A DNA stretch of 64,000 nucleotides from Nitrosospira sp. Nsp14 (GCF_900113575.1 NZ_FOPV01000015.1:1-64000), one strand, 5' to 3'; positions 11,653-21,270 are shown, counted from the stretch's first letter. Translations and numbers: made by a program. Notes: a model not told the origin generated them from the sequence alone.

Positions 11653-11970
11653 CCTTTTGTTTTTTCGTATGTTTAAGTCGGGTTTAATGCAAACCCCGGA
11701 CAGTGACTGAATGACGATCTGCGCATTTGTTTACTCAACGGAAAGACGGGTCGCAACTCGAGTGAACGCCGCTCGAGGCGAGTCGCGCGCGGACATATGT
11801 TCTCCCTCGATTTCGAGTCTAAAGCATAGCACGGTCTTACGGGCAAGCTATCCCATTTCCTGTGGCTGTTACCGCAAATTCTGATCGTTACATGGTTGCA
11901 ACGCCAACACGCAGTTTTTTCTTTTTGAGTAATTCATGCGTCGTCCGGGCACGAGGTAATATCCGTACTC
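11653..11970. other. intergenic region between rsmA and the transglycosylase gene
   Basis: Both flanking genes read leftwards. The stretch holds imperfectly symmetrical CTCGAG-rich sequence around 11755-11785 and A/T-rich patches. I see no gene, RNA gene or clear -35/-10 pair. Confidence 0.4.
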
Positions 11971-12744
11971 CTATTCTTTACTTAAATAGTCAGCGATTGC
12001 CGCGTACTGCAGGACAGTAAGATTTTCCGCGCGCAGGCTCGCATCGATTTCTAGCAGGGCATAATCTTCAGGTTTCAGATATTCAAGCAGGGTATTGCGC
12101 AGGGTCTTGCGGCGTTGCGAGAAAGCGGCGGCGACAATATCTGCGAATAGTTCTTCCCTGCAGCGATCGATCAGCGGCTGTTGCCGAGGGATCATGCGTA
12201 CAACTGCCGATTCAACCTTGGGTACCGGGCGGAAAGAGGTCGGTGGAACGATGAAAAGTTGCTCCATTTCAAAACGATACTGCAGCATGACCGACAGTCG
12301 CCCGTAGGCGGGCGTCGAGGGCATCGCAACCATGCGCTCCACCACTTCCTTTTGCAGCATGAAGTGCATATCGAGGATGCCACCCGCATATCCGCTTAAA
12401 TGAAACAGGAGCGGTGTGGAAATATTATAGGGTAGATTTCCTATCACCCTCAGATCTTCGCCAATGGCGGAGAAGTCGAATTTCAGCGCATCACCTGCGT
12501 GTATATCAAGTTGCTTCCCCGAGAATTCGCCGCGCAGATGGTCGATGATATCCCGGTCAATTTCCACCACATGCAGGTGACATACCACCTGCAACAGGGG
12601 CCGCGTTAGAGCGCCCATGCCCGGACCTATTTCGACCAGAAGGTCATCCTTGCTCGGATGGATGGCACTGACGATATCCGCGACAACCTGACGGTCGATC
12701 AGGAAATTTTGGCCAAAGCGTTTGCGGGGAATATGTTGCGTCAC
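11971..12744 (-). CDS. rsmA: 16S rRNA dimethyladenosine transferase RsmA (KsgA)
   Basis: SAM-dependent methyltransferase that dimethylates two adjacent adenosines near the 3' end of 16S rRNA. The 257-residue product shows the KsgA start RKRFGQNFLID, the SAM-binding EIGPGMGALT and the catalytic motif NLPYN (IGNLPYNIST). It is the last gene of the conserved lptD-surA-pdxA-rsmA order and starts 50 bases after pdxA ends. Confidence 0.97.
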   Translation of the reverse strand: MTQHIPRKRFGQNFLIDRQVVADIVSAIHPSKDDLLVEIGPGMGALTRPLLQVVCHLHVVEIDRDIIDHLRGEFSGKQLDIHAGDALKFDFSAIGEDLRVIGNLPYNISTPLLFHLSGYAGGILDMHFMLQKEVVERMVAMPSTPAYGRLSVMLQYRFEMEQLFIVPPTSFRPVPKVESAVVRMIPRQQPLIDRCREELFADIVAAAFSQRRKTLRNTLLEYLKPEDYALLEIDASLRAENLTVLQYAAIADYLSKE

Positions 12745-12794
12745 TTTCGTGGGAAGTAGGCAAGCGGGATGCGGCGAGTCCGCTGTAGGCGCAG

Positions 12795-13814
12795 TCAGTG
12801 CGCGATTTTTCGATTGCCGGCCAGCGTCGTCGCCATTTCGATCGCGGCGAGGAGACTGCCTGGATCGGCACGACCCGTTCCCGCCAGGTCGAGGGCAGTT
12901 CCATGATCTACAGAAGTACGAATGATCGGCAAGCCCAACGTCACGTTGACTGCATTGCCAAAACTCGCATGTTTCAATACCGGTAGCCCCTGGTCGTGGT
13001 ACATGGCAAATACGCAGTCGAAGTTCTTCAGCTTTGGCGGATGGAACAGGGTATCGGCTGGAAGCGGGCCGACCAAATCCATCCCCTGCGCGCGCAAGCC
13101 TTCGAGCGCCGGAATGATGGTTTCGATTTCTTCCCTGCCGAGATGTCCCGATTCGCCGGCATGAGGGTTCAGCCCTGCCACGGCGATACGAGGCCGGGCA
13201 ATGGCAAAACGATTGATCAAGTCGGTGTGGATGATGCGAAGTTTCCGCTCCAGCGTGTCTCGTGTGATCGCTGCGGGCACATCTTTTAATGGCAGGTGCG
13301 TGGTCGCGAGCGCTACCCGCATACCGCCGCCCACAAGCAACATGACTGCCTCGCTGTTCGTCAGTTGAGCCAGGTATTCGGTATGCCCGGTGAAGGCGAT
13401 CCGGGCGTCGTTAATGACTCCTTTATGCACCGGCGCAGTCACCATTGCGCTGAACTCGCCTCTGCGGCATCCCTCAACGGCGCGCTCCAGCATGGTCAGC
13501 ACATAGCGGGCATTGACCGGATCAAGCCGGCCGGCGATCGAGGATTCGACCAGGGGAACGTGCAGCACTTGCAACGAGCCTGCTTTATGCCCGGACTCAT
13601 GCCCGCGTCCTGCGGCGGGGGCGTAAGCGGATATTTCCAGCGGGAGGTGCAGTAAGCGCGCGCGAGCGCGCAACAGTTCGCGGTCGCCAAGCACGACCGG
13701 GTTAAAAGGCAAATCAAGTTGCGCGATTTGTACGCACAGATCCACACCAATTCCAGCCGGCTCGCCCGTAGTGAGAGCGAACCTTTGGTCTTTGGCCGAC
13801 TGGCTCCCCGACAT
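12795..13814 (-). CDS. pdxA: 4-hydroxythreonine-4-phosphate dehydrogenase
   Basis: NAD-dependent enzyme of pyridoxal phosphate synthesis by the DXP-dependent route. The 339-residue protein begins MSGSQSAKDQRFALTTGEPA and includes the family motifs TAPVHKG, FTGHTEYLA, GLNPHAGE and the C-terminal FAMYHDQGLPVLK. The frame extends upstream into surA, but the ATG at 13814 gives the standard N-terminus, with TTGEPAGIG close to the start, and leaves 22 bases after the surA stop. Tight spacing suggests one transcript from lptD through rsmA. Confidence 0.95.
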   Translation of the reverse strand: MSGSQSAKDQRFALTTGEPAGIGVDLCVQIAQLDLPFNPVVLGDRELLRARARLLHLPLEISAYAPAAGRGHESGHKAGSLQVLHVPLVESSIAGRLDPVNARYVLTMLERAVEGCRRGEFSAMVTAPVHKGVINDARIAFTGHTEYLAQLTNSEAVMLLVGGGMRVALATTHLPLKDVPAAITRDTLERKLRIIHTDLINRFAIARPRIAVAGLNPHAGESGHLGREEIETIIPALEGLRAQGMDLVGPLPADTLFHPPKLKNFDCVFAMYHDQGLPVLKHASFGNAVNVTLGLPIIRTSVDHGTALDLAGTGRADPGSLLAAIEMATTLAGNRKIAH

Positions 13815-13836
13815 GCTATTCAAGAGTCGCTCAATC

Positions 13837-15156
13837 CTAACCTTCCTCAAGCCGGTATTCGACATAGGCGCGGTCGCGTAGCCTTTGCAGCCATTCCTGA
13901 AAAGCTGCATCAGCTTTACGCGCGCGGATAGCCTGACGCGCCGCTTGCCGCTGCCGCTCCTGGCTTACATCCTGGGTTCGGCGCTCCACAACCTGTATCA
14001 AGTGCCAGCCGAATGGCGACTGGACAGGCTTACTGATTTCACCGGGTTGAAGCGCGCGCATGGCGTGATCAAATTCGGGCACTGTGTCGCCGGGAGAGAG
14101 CCAGCCCAGGTCGCCTCCGGTGGGCGCGCTCGCATCTTCGGAATGGGCCTTGGCCAATTCCTCGAACTTCGCGCCATTGTCCAGCCTTTCCTTCAACTCT
14201 GTTACACGGCGCTGGGCGTCTGTTTCCGAGGTAAGTTCGCTGATCTTGACAAGTATATGGCGCGCGTGGGTCTGATCCACCATCGTTACGGCTTCGTTCT
14301 GGCTGCGGCGGTCCACAAGCTTGAGAATATGGAAACCGCTCGCACTTTGAATGATTGGAGTCACTTCCCCCGCCTTCATTGGTGTCAGCACGTCGGCAAA
14401 AATCTTCGTCAACTGTGCCGCGGGCCGCCACTCAAGCAGGCCTCCCGCCATCGCATCCGGCGCGTCCGAGAATTCGGCCGCTACTTGCGCAAACTCGACC
14501 CCGTTATTCAGGCGCGCCAGTGCAGCTTCTGCCCGCTCCCGCCTCGTCTGCAATTGGGAAGAACTTGCCTGGTCTGGCACCATGACCAGAATGTGGGCGA
14601 TGCGATATTCCTCATTCTGCGTGGGAGACGATTCCTGGGTGTGCAGAAAATTATCCACCTCTCCCTCCGTCACGCTAACCCGGTTGGTGACCTCCCGTTC
14701 CTTAAGCCGAACCAAAATTATCTCATCGCGTATTTCGCTCCGGAACTTGTTGAAACTGACCCCGTCATGCTCCAGTGCGTTGTGAAACTCATGCAGCGTC
14801 ATCTTGTTTTCCTGAGCGATGCGGCGCAGGGTCTGGTCGAGCTCATCGTCGGCCACGGTCAATCCGGTTTCCTTGGCCAGCTGTAACTGGACCTGGTTCA
14901 AAATGATGCGCTCGAGCATCTGCTTCTCGAGTACTGCGGGCGGGGGCGGCTGGACCCCCTGTTTCTGCAACTGCTTTACCATGGCCCTGAGCATTTCGTC
15001 CAGCTCGTGGCGCGTGATCACACTCTCATTCACGACTGCTACGATATGGTCTATCGTCCTGACGCTGCCCGAATGAGCGGGCTGTTGCGCAAGCGCCATC
15101 CCCCAGGTCAGTATGACCAGCAGGACAGGAGGACTTAACCAGAATTTTTTGCCCAT
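13837..15156 (-). CDS. surA: periplasmic chaperone and peptidyl-prolyl isomerase SurA
   Basis: Escorts unfolded outer-membrane proteins to the BAM machinery; LptD is a classic client. The 439-residue product has a signal peptide (MGKKFWLSPPVLLVILTWG, cleavage after about residue 25), an N-terminal chaperone domain (VVNESVITRHELDEML) and two parvulin domains (about residues 185-285 and 300-395; GGLLEWRPAAQL and GGDLGWLSPGDTV). The open frame reaches 15393, but the start at 15156 puts the signal peptide at the N-terminus. lptD ends 45 bases upstream. Confidence 0.96.
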   Translation of the reverse strand: MGKKFWLSPPVLLVILTWGMALAQQPAHSGSVRTIDHIVAVVNESVITRHELDEMLRAMVKQLQKQGVQPPPPAVLEKQMLERIILNQVQLQLAKETGLTVADDELDQTLRRIAQENKMTLHEFHNALEHDGVSFNKFRSEIRDEIILVRLKEREVTNRVSVTEGEVDNFLHTQESSPTQNEEYRIAHILVMVPDQASSSQLQTRRERAEAALARLNNGVEFAQVAAEFSDAPDAMAGGLLEWRPAAQLTKIFADVLTPMKAGEVTPIIQSASGFHILKLVDRRSQNEAVTMVDQTHARHILVKISELTSETDAQRRVTELKERLDNGAKFEELAKAHSEDASAPTGGDLGWLSPGDTVPEFDHAMRALQPGEISKPVQSPFGWHLIQVVERRTQDVSQERQRQAARQAIRARKADAAFQEWLQRLRDRAYVEYRLEEG

Positions 15157-15200
15157 GTGAATAAGCGTTGAGCAGAGGAACGAGGAGATGGGATAAGTTT

Positions 15201-17954
15201 CTATGGACCTTCGAGCAGAGTGCTTCCCTGACTGCCGGTTCTGACATAGCCGGGAATACTGCGTTGCAACACATGCAGCGGGTTGGAGCCGATTTGCATC
15301 AAGCCGTTTAACTCGAGTTGCAAGAAAGCCGCGGTGGTCGTTCTCTGTGTGGCGGTCGTGAGATGCTGGAGCACAAACCGCAGCGACCAGCAACAGGCAT
15401 TATACTCAAGTCCCGCCAGTCCTTCCAGAATTCTCTGATCCTGTAAGGAGTAATTGATGCGCGCGACTGTCTGCCATCTTTCCGACCATCGCCATTGGCT
15501 CGAGGCATCTACCTGATGCAGCACGTCACGGGTAAACCGGTAACCCACGTTGATGACCCGGCCAGGCTCCGGACGATAGCTCAAGCCAGAACGTACCACG
15601 TCAGCCATAAACCTGGTCTGATCGAATTGGACGCTTGCGTCGGTGCTGATTGTGGGCGTGAGAAACCCGGTCACTGCAGCAACGAAATCCGGTCTGCGGT
15701 TGATCGTTTCAGGTGCGTCCAGTGTTACGCGCCGATCAATAAAGCTTATTTGCTGGCCGACGGCAAGCCGCAGGCGTTCCCTGCCTGTGCCCGATTCGAT
15801 CAGGCGCGAGGTAAGCGCGAAGGTGAGCTGATTCGCATCGTTGATACGGTCGTGGCCGCTGAATCGGTTTTCGTTCAGCATCTGCGCGAAGCTGAAGTCC
15901 GTTTTGGCCGAGTCAAAGTTAGGCAGATTAGTCTGGTCGTGGAATGGCACATATACGTAGAAAAGCCGCGGCTCAATTGTTTGCGTGAACCGTTCGCCGC
16001 CAAGGCCCATCTGGCGGTCAAACACGATACCACTGTCCAGGCTGACGATGGGCAAGGTACGATTGAGGTTCGAATCGGGCGCGCTGTCGTCCAGGATATA
16101 TCGGGTATGGTGTATTCCCACCTTCGGCGTTACATAGCCAAATGCAGTGCGCATCGGGTAGCTGACGCTGGGATAGAGAACCACCCGTTGACCGCCTACC
16201 ATAGTGGGATGGGAAAAATTTGACCAGTTGCCGATGAAATTCAGATCCATGCCTAAAACGTCGGATTTATTCGCGATCATCGCCACTTGCGGCAAGCGCT
16301 TGTAGGGAGGCACGATGGGGGCTAGCGGATCCTGGATAGTCTGGAAGCTTTGCACAAGGGAAGTAACGTTCAGCGTCCCATCTTCGCCGAGAGCGCGGTT
16401 ATACGTAACCACACCCTGTTGCAACAGGTTGGTCCGTGAGGTGAGATTCAGGTTGTTGCCGAGATCGCGGAAATAGGCATCGTCGGAAACCCGGTTGTAG
16501 TCGAAGCGGCCGGCAAAGCCGGCACCAAAATTGTGATCATGTGCAACCGAGGTGCGCCAGCGGGTCGTTTGCGTCTCCCAGTCATTGGGCAGTATGTCGC
16601 CAAGAACCGCGCCGCTCCATTTTTCCCCCAGATAGCGGAATTCGTTATTGATCGAGATGCCGCGCTTCGACATCATGCGCGCAGAAATGGTGGCGTCATA
16701 GTTGGGTGCAATGTTCCAGTAGAACGGCACTGTCGCTTCGAGCCCGGTTCTCACGTTGGTGCCGTATACAGGGGCAAGCAAACCGGATTTACGCTCACCG
16801 CTGTACGAGAAATTCATCCAAGGTGTATATAAAATAGGCACGTCCTTGAACGTGAGTTTAACGTTTCGCGCAGTTCCCACTTTCTTATTATGGTCGAGTT
16901 GCAGGTCTGCGACGTTCAGGAGCCAGTCGTCGTCGCCTGCGGGGCACGTGGTGTAGGTGGTTTGCCGGAAACGGTAATGATTATCCCCTTCGAACATGAG
17001 CATATCGGCGTAGCCCCTGCTGCTCGCGTCCTTCAGTTGGTATCTTGGCTGGCTGAGTTCCCCGGTTTTGCTGGCCAGATTGAACTTGAGCCGGGAGCCC
17101 TCCAGTATGTCTCCACGCTGCTCCACACGGACCCCGCCTTCAGCTTCCGCATCTTCCGTGTCCTGACGGTATTTCAAGCGGTCAGCAGTGATGAACTGTT
17201 CGCCGTTGTTCAACTCAGCCCTGCCGATCGCCTCCACTTCCCTGTCGGAGTGGCCTTGCAGACGGTCGGCAGCCACGAACACGGGCCTGCTTTTCGGACT
17301 TACCTTTTCTGGGGCGGGCGCGGCCACTTTCAGGTCGGTACCCGGCTCGACTTCTCCCCCCAGGCGCAGCTTCATTTCGCCTGGCTGTTCAAGATGCCCG
17401 CGGATGTGCTCGGCTTCGGCAAATCCTGGTTTACCGCCGCCCTCAACCGCCATCTTGCTTCCATCCTTGACCGTGGGCAATGCAATACCCCCGGGTGAAG
17501 TCGCGCCCGGACGTAGCTGAGGTTCAAGTTCCTGCACGGCGTGTGGCCCTGCTATACCCTCGGTCCCGGTGAGCCCGGGCTGGTTTTCCTTGTTCCCGGA
17601 TTCAACTTTAGAAGCTGCGGCAGGTCCACCCGTTTTTGCCGCCCCCGATGGTGTATAGTTCCGCCTGGGTTGGGAGTGCCCACCTCCATCCGGGGGGTGA
17701 CCGGCTGAGTTAACCGGCGCGCCGCGTAATTCGGCTCCGCTCGGGACCTGGGCCTCATATTCATGATGGCCGCGAATGCGCTCGGTGTCGACGACGACCG
17801 GTTTATTCTCGTTACCCTGGGCCTGGGTCGGCGGGGTCGTCGCACGCTCCGATTTTTGCCGCGATGCGGATGATGTGTTGTCGGCGCGCGCATTGCATGC
17901 AAGGCAAAAAAGAAAAACAAACCAGCAAATCGGGCGGGAGAAACGCGATTTCAT
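15201..17954 (-). CDS. lptD: LPS-assembly protein LptD with extended, repeat-bearing N-terminus
   Basis: Outer-membrane barrel that inserts lipopolysaccharide into the outer leaflet with LptE. A signal peptide (about 1-24, NARA-D) is followed by an unusual Pro/Gly/Glu-rich region to about residue 225. The normal OstA-like periplasmic domain (AADRLQGHSDREVEAIGRAE) and the barrel come next (GTNVRTGLEATVPFYWNIAPN onward, several WR/Y-rich strands to the end). Four similar elements appear at 53-63, 128-138, 178-188 and 225-235 (D/A-x-x-R-I-x-G-H type). The total of 917 residues is above the usual 750-800. The C-terminus ends in a non-canonical GSTLLEGP tail. The assignment is firm; the role of the extension is unknown. 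Confidence 0.93.
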   Translation of the reverse strand: MKSRFSRPICWFVFLFCLACNARADNTSSASRQKSERATTPPTQAQGNENKPVVVDTERIRGHHEYEAQVPSGAELRGAPVNSAGHPPDGGGHSQPRRNYTPSGAAKTGGPAAASKVESGNKENQPGLTGTEGIAGPHAVQELEPQLRPGATSPGGIALPTVKDGSKMAVEGGGKPGFAEAEHIRGHLEQPGEMKLRLGGEVEPGTDLKVAAPAPEKVSPKSRPVFVAADRLQGHSDREVEAIGRAELNNGEQFITADRLKYRQDTEDAEAEGGVRVEQRGDILEGSRLKFNLASKTGELSQPRYQLKDASSRGYADMLMFEGDNHYRFRQTTYTTCPAGDDDWLLNVADLQLDHNKKVGTARNVKLTFKDVPILYTPWMNFSYSGERKSGLLAPVYGTNVRTGLEATVPFYWNIAPNYDATISARMMSKRGISINNEFRYLGEKWSGAVLGDILPNDWETQTTRWRTSVAHDHNFGAGFAGRFDYNRVSDDAYFRDLGNNLNLTSRTNLLQQGVVTYNRALGEDGTLNVTSLVQSFQTIQDPLAPIVPPYKRLPQVAMIANKSDVLGMDLNFIGNWSNFSHPTMVGGQRVVLYPSVSYPMRTAFGYVTPKVGIHHTRYILDDSAPDSNLNRTLPIVSLDSGIVFDRQMGLGGERFTQTIEPRLFYVYVPFHDQTNLPNFDSAKTDFSFAQMLNENRFSGHDRINDANQLTFALTSRLIESGTGRERLRLAVGQQISFIDRRVTLDAPETINRRPDFVAAVTGFLTPTISTDASVQFDQTRFMADVVRSGLSYRPEPGRVINVGYRFTRDVLHQVDASSQWRWSERWQTVARINYSLQDQRILEGLAGLEYNACCWSLRFVLQHLTTATQRTTTAAFLQLELNGLMQIGSNPLHVLQRSIPGYVRTGSQGSTLLEGP

Positions 17955-18256
17955 GTGAGGAGAGGTATCCGGAAAAGGGCGCCATCTCGGCCCGGGCGCA
18001 TCGCCGTTTTCAGATTGGTAGGTCTCGCGTCACCGGTATGTAGGCATGGCGGCACGTAGCGCATCGGCTCCGGTTTTGCAGAAATCGAGGGTGCCTTTCA
18101 TGGGGGCTTGTTGCCCAGCTTGGCCAAATGGTAGGCTGAGGCCGAACAAAGCCGTAAGTGTAACAAAAAACGGAAGCCAAACTATACGCACGGTTGTGTG
18201 CAGTTAAACTTAATTTTAACCGTAGAATGTTGCTAGCGCCCAGTAGGAGTTGAGGT
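17955..18256. other. divergent promoter region between lptD and mpl
   Basis: This 302-base gap separates two genes transcribed away from each other, so both promoters should lie here. On the forward side TAGAAT at 18223-18228 could be a -10 element for mpl, but its -35 is poor. On the reverse side no clear pair is seen. AGGAG at 18246-18250 is the mpl ribosome-binding site. Confidence 0.4.
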
Positions 18257-19633
18257 TTGCATATTCATATACTTGGAATTTGCGGCACCTTCATGGGCGG
18301 TATCGCCGCCATCGCGCGTGAGGCCGGCCATAAAGTAACCGGCTGCGACACCGGGGTCTATCCGCCGATGAGTACCCAGCTGAGGTCTCAGGGGATTCAG
18401 TTGACGGAAGGGTTTTCGCCTGACCAAACCAAGCTCAACCCGGATCTGTTCGTGGTGGGCAATGTCGTGACCCGTGGCAATCCGCTCATGGAGCAGATCC
18501 TTAACCTTAACCTTCCCTATGTTTCAGGCCCACAGTGGCTTGCGGAGAACGTGCTACGCGACAAATGGGTGTTAGCGGTCGCCGGCACCCATGGAAAGAC
18601 AACCACCACGTCCATGCTTGCGTGGATACTCGAATACGCACGGATGGCTCCGGGATTCCTGATCGGCGGCATTCCTGAGAACTTTGGGCTATCAGCCAGA
18701 CTGGGCAGTTCCAGCTTTTTCGTCATTGAAGCCGACGAATACGACACTGCTTTCTTCGACAAACGCTCCAAGTTTGTACATTTCCGGCCCAGAACCGCGA
18801 TTCTTAATAACCTGGAATTTGATCACGCCGACATCTTCGACAGTCTTGCAGCGATTGAACAGCAGTTCCACTATTTCGTGCGCATCATTCCCGGGGGCGG
18901 CCTGATCGTCGCCAATGGGCGCGAGGAAAGCTTACAGCGGGTATTGGCTCGGGGGTGCTGGACCCCGGTCGAACCGGTAGGGGTTGCAAACGGCTGGGAA
19001 GGAAAGGTTTTGCCCGATGCCGGGATCTCCATCCATTTCAAGGGCAATCCTCAGGGATTATTACGCTGGGATCTACTCGGGGAACACAATCTCATGAATG
19101 GGCTGGCGGCGCTGGCGGCTGCGCGTCACGCTGGCGTGCCGGTCAACGTCGGTATCGAGGCGCTGAGAGAGTTCAAGAACGTCAAGCGGCGCATGGAAGT
19201 CCGCGGCATCAGGAACGGCGTCACGGTATATGACGATTTTGCCCATCACCCGACAGCAATTCGAACCACTCTTGATGGCTTGCGAAGCAAAGTGAAGGGT
19301 GCGCGCATCATTGCCGTGCTGGAACCTCGCTCGAACACGATGAAAATGGGCGTTTGGAAAGACAGTCTGGCGGATAGCCTCGTGGCAGCGGACCAAGTGT
19401 TTTGCTATAACGCACATCTTGGTTGGGATGCGGGGGGAGCGCTAGGTCCCTTAGGCAAGAGAGCTCAAGTCTATGACAACCTGGATCAACTGACCGCAGC
19501 CATTACCACTACTGCCCAGCCCGGCGATCACGTGCTTGTCATGAGTAACGGCGCATTTGGAGGCCTCCATGACCGGTTGCTTGTGGCCATGGACAGGGTG
19601 GCGGCGGACGAGCATGACCCGGTGGGGCGGTGA
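18257..19633 (+). CDS. mpl: murein tripeptide ligase Mpl
   Basis: Murein recycling enzyme joining L-Ala-gamma-D-Glu-meso-DAP to UDP-MurNAc in the cytoplasm. The 458-residue protein begins with the Mur-ligase nucleotide fold (MHIHILGICGTFMGGIA). It carries the ATP loop GTHGKTTTT at 110-118, IEADEYDTAFFDKRSKFVH and the C-terminal DDFAHHPTAI. These features separate Mpl from MurC. The start is a TTG backed by GGAG about 9 bases upstream; no ATG is available before the conserved first strand. Together with anmK at 43.7 kb it shows an active recycling pathway. Confidence 0.94.
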   Translation: MHIHILGICGTFMGGIAAIAREAGHKVTGCDTGVYPPMSTQLRSQGIQLTEGFSPDQTKLNPDLFVVGNVVTRGNPLMEQILNLNLPYVSGPQWLAENVLRDKWVLAVAGTHGKTTTTSMLAWILEYARMAPGFLIGGIPENFGLSARLGSSSFFVIEADEYDTAFFDKRSKFVHFRPRTAILNNLEFDHADIFDSLAAIEQQFHYFVRIIPGGGLIVANGREESLQRVLARGCWTPVEPVGVANGWEGKVLPDAGISIHFKGNPQGLLRWDLLGEHNLMNGLAALAAARHAGVPVNVGIEALREFKNVKRRMEVRGIRNGVTVYDDFAHHPTAIRTTLDGLRSKVKGARIIAVLEPRSNTMKMGVWKDSLADSLVAADQVFCYNAHLGWDAGGALGPLGKRAQVYDNLDQLTAAITTTAQPGDHVLVMSNGAFGGLHDRLLVAMDRVAADEHDPVGR

Positions 19634-19760
19634 GGCATCGGATGCGAATGAGTTCGCTGGGGTAGTGGTAAAGTATCGGCGAAGACTCGGGGCTTTCTCC
19701 TCAGTGGTGTTAAAAAGGCGCGGTGGATGAACAGCCCGTTATTTAGTAAGTTCGAATGCC

Positions 19761-20285
19761 TCAGTACGCGGCTTTGACGGGGCTACAGCTTGCGCTAACC
19801 CATCGGCCAGTTACGTCTGCGTGCTCGTCGAACGGGTTTCCCTGGAAGACACCGTTAAATTGGGTTTGTCCGGAGAAGCTCTCGGGGCTGGCAAATGTTC
19901 CCTCCGCTGTCCCGTTACCCTTGAACTGAGCGTTCGCACACACCAGTTCCGTTCGATATATGCTTCCGGTCCGGGTTGTGTTTTGAGCGCTACACCCTAA
20001 TTGCGTCTGATGAAAGTAGGCGGGGATTTCCTGCTCGGTCATCTCCGGAGTGATGCAGACTTTAGACTTGGCTGCTCCATTCTGGACTTGAGGCATGTCG
20101 AAGCCGTGTTGCTTGGCCAGACTGGTCAGTTTTTGCATCGTATCGGCGGGGATCTGTGGTACCAGTGCCAACAAAAGTGATGTGGTTGTCAGCTCCCACA
20201 ACCCGGGGCGTATTGTCCCACTTTCTGCTGAGCTTGCTGACGACGCTGCCAGTAACAACGATATCGAAAGAAGGATTTTACGCAT
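19761..20285 (-). CDS. DUF3617-family exported protein
   Basis: A 174-residue protein with a clear Sec signal peptide (MRKILLSISLLLAASSASSA). The mature part starts with the GTIRPGLWELTTT pattern typical of DUF3617, and four cysteines (in KVCIT, LGCSA, LVCAN and SASCS) may form two disulphides. The family is periplasmic and of unknown function. It converges with mpl across 127 bases that hold no clear terminator. Confidence 0.8.
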   Translation of the reverse strand: MRKILLSISLLLAASSASSAESGTIRPGLWELTTTSLLLALVPQIPADTMQKLTSLAKQHGFDMPQVQNGAAKSKVCITPEMTEQEIPAYFHQTQLGCSAQNTTRTGSIYRTELVCANAQFKGNGTAEGTFASPESFSGQTQFNGVFQGNPFDEHADVTGRWVSASCSPVKAAY

Positions 20286-20610
20286 TGAATCTCCTCAGAA
20301 GGGGTTGGTCAGATCGAGCGATCTTGGACGCAATATAATCGGCGGGTATTACGGTTTTCTCTGGCCTGATGTTCGGCTTGACACAGTCAGCCTGAGGTTT
20401 GAGCCCAGCAAATTCAGATGGTTCAGCGGGATTGTCCCCGACGTTTTTTTCGTGAACTGATGGGCCGCGTGCCCATGTTGCAGCAGCGAGACGGCGGACA
20501 GGGCCAACTGCGATCCAAGTTGCCGCGCTGAGCGGAAGCCGAGGCCGAGGCTGAGGCCAATCAGCAGGCGGACAAGAATAACAGGAAACTATCAAGTAAA
20601 GGAGACTGAA
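20286..20610. other. divergent intergenic region between DUF3617 gene and ankyrin gene
   Basis: Both neighbours are transcribed outward. No gene or RNA was recognised. The right end carries the ankyrin gene ribosome-binding site (AAAGGAG just before 20604). Short repeated purine runs (GCCGAGGCCGAGGCTGAGGCC near 20538-20560) are the only notable texture. Confidence 0.4.
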
Positions 20611-21270
20611 GTGACCAGACTACTGATACATACACGTGTTTTGAGTGCGCTGGTGGCGTTATTCCTTGCTTCCCCAAGCACCTGGGCGAATATGGGGGGC
20701 AGCGAGCTCATCGCTGCGGCGGGGAACGGCAACCTCGCGCGGGTCAAGGTGCTGCTTGCTACCAAGGTTGATGTAAATGCCAGGGGGGACGATGGCACCA
20801 CCGCGTTAGTGGCGGGGTCGCAGAGTGGCTATGAAGAGGTGGTGCGGGCACTACTCGACGGCAAAGCTGATGTGAACGCCAAGACCAGCAACGGTACCAC
20901 CGCCTTGATGCGGGCAGCGCAGAACGGCCACGTCGACGTGATAAAAGAGTTAATTGCCGCCAAGGCGGATGTGAATGCCAGACGAAACGATGGCATCACG
21001 GTCCTGATGCAAGCCTCGCAGGAAGGACAAGCGGCGGCCGTGCGGATGCTGCTTGCTGCGGGAGCCGATGTGGACGCGCGGCTGGAGAACGGCGCGACTG
21101 CGCTAATGCTGGCGTCGCAGATTGGACATGTGGGCGTCGCGCACGCGTTGATGGCAGGCAAGGCGGATGTAAATGCCAAGGCCGGTAACGGCGCGACCGC
21201 GCTGATGCTGGCATCCAAGTATCGTCACCAAAATCTCGTGCAGCTTCTTAAGGCGGCGGGTGCAAAATAA
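20611..21270 (+). CDS. exported ankyrin-repeat protein
   Basis: A 219-residue protein with a signal peptide (cleavage likely near TWA-N, residue 27) followed almost wholly by ankyrin repeats. The D-V-N/D-A turn recurs at residues 54, 87, 120, 153 and 186, exactly every 33 residues, each followed by NG-x-T-A-L-M-x-A-S-Q type helices, for about five to six repeats. Such proteins bind other proteins; the partner is not shown. The GTG start has GGAG 7 bases upstream. Similar small periplasmic ankyrin proteins often sit beside catalases or other stress enzymes; here the next gene, on the opposite strand, is a P450. Function unknown. Confidence 0.85.
   Translation: MTRLLIHTRVLSALVALFLASPSTWANMGGSELIAAAGNGNLARVKVLLATKVDVNARGDDGTTALVAGSQSGYEEVVRALLDGKADVNAKTSNGTTALMRAAQNGHVDVIKELIAAKADVNARRNDGITVLMQASQEGQAAAVRMLLAAGADVDARLENGATALMLASQIGHVGVAHALMAGKADVNAKAGNGATALMLASKYRHQNLVQLLKAAGAK

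Noticed and set aside
13885-14886. Forward frame of 333 codons antisense to surA
   Set aside because: surA is certain on the other strand and the forward frame matches nothing.
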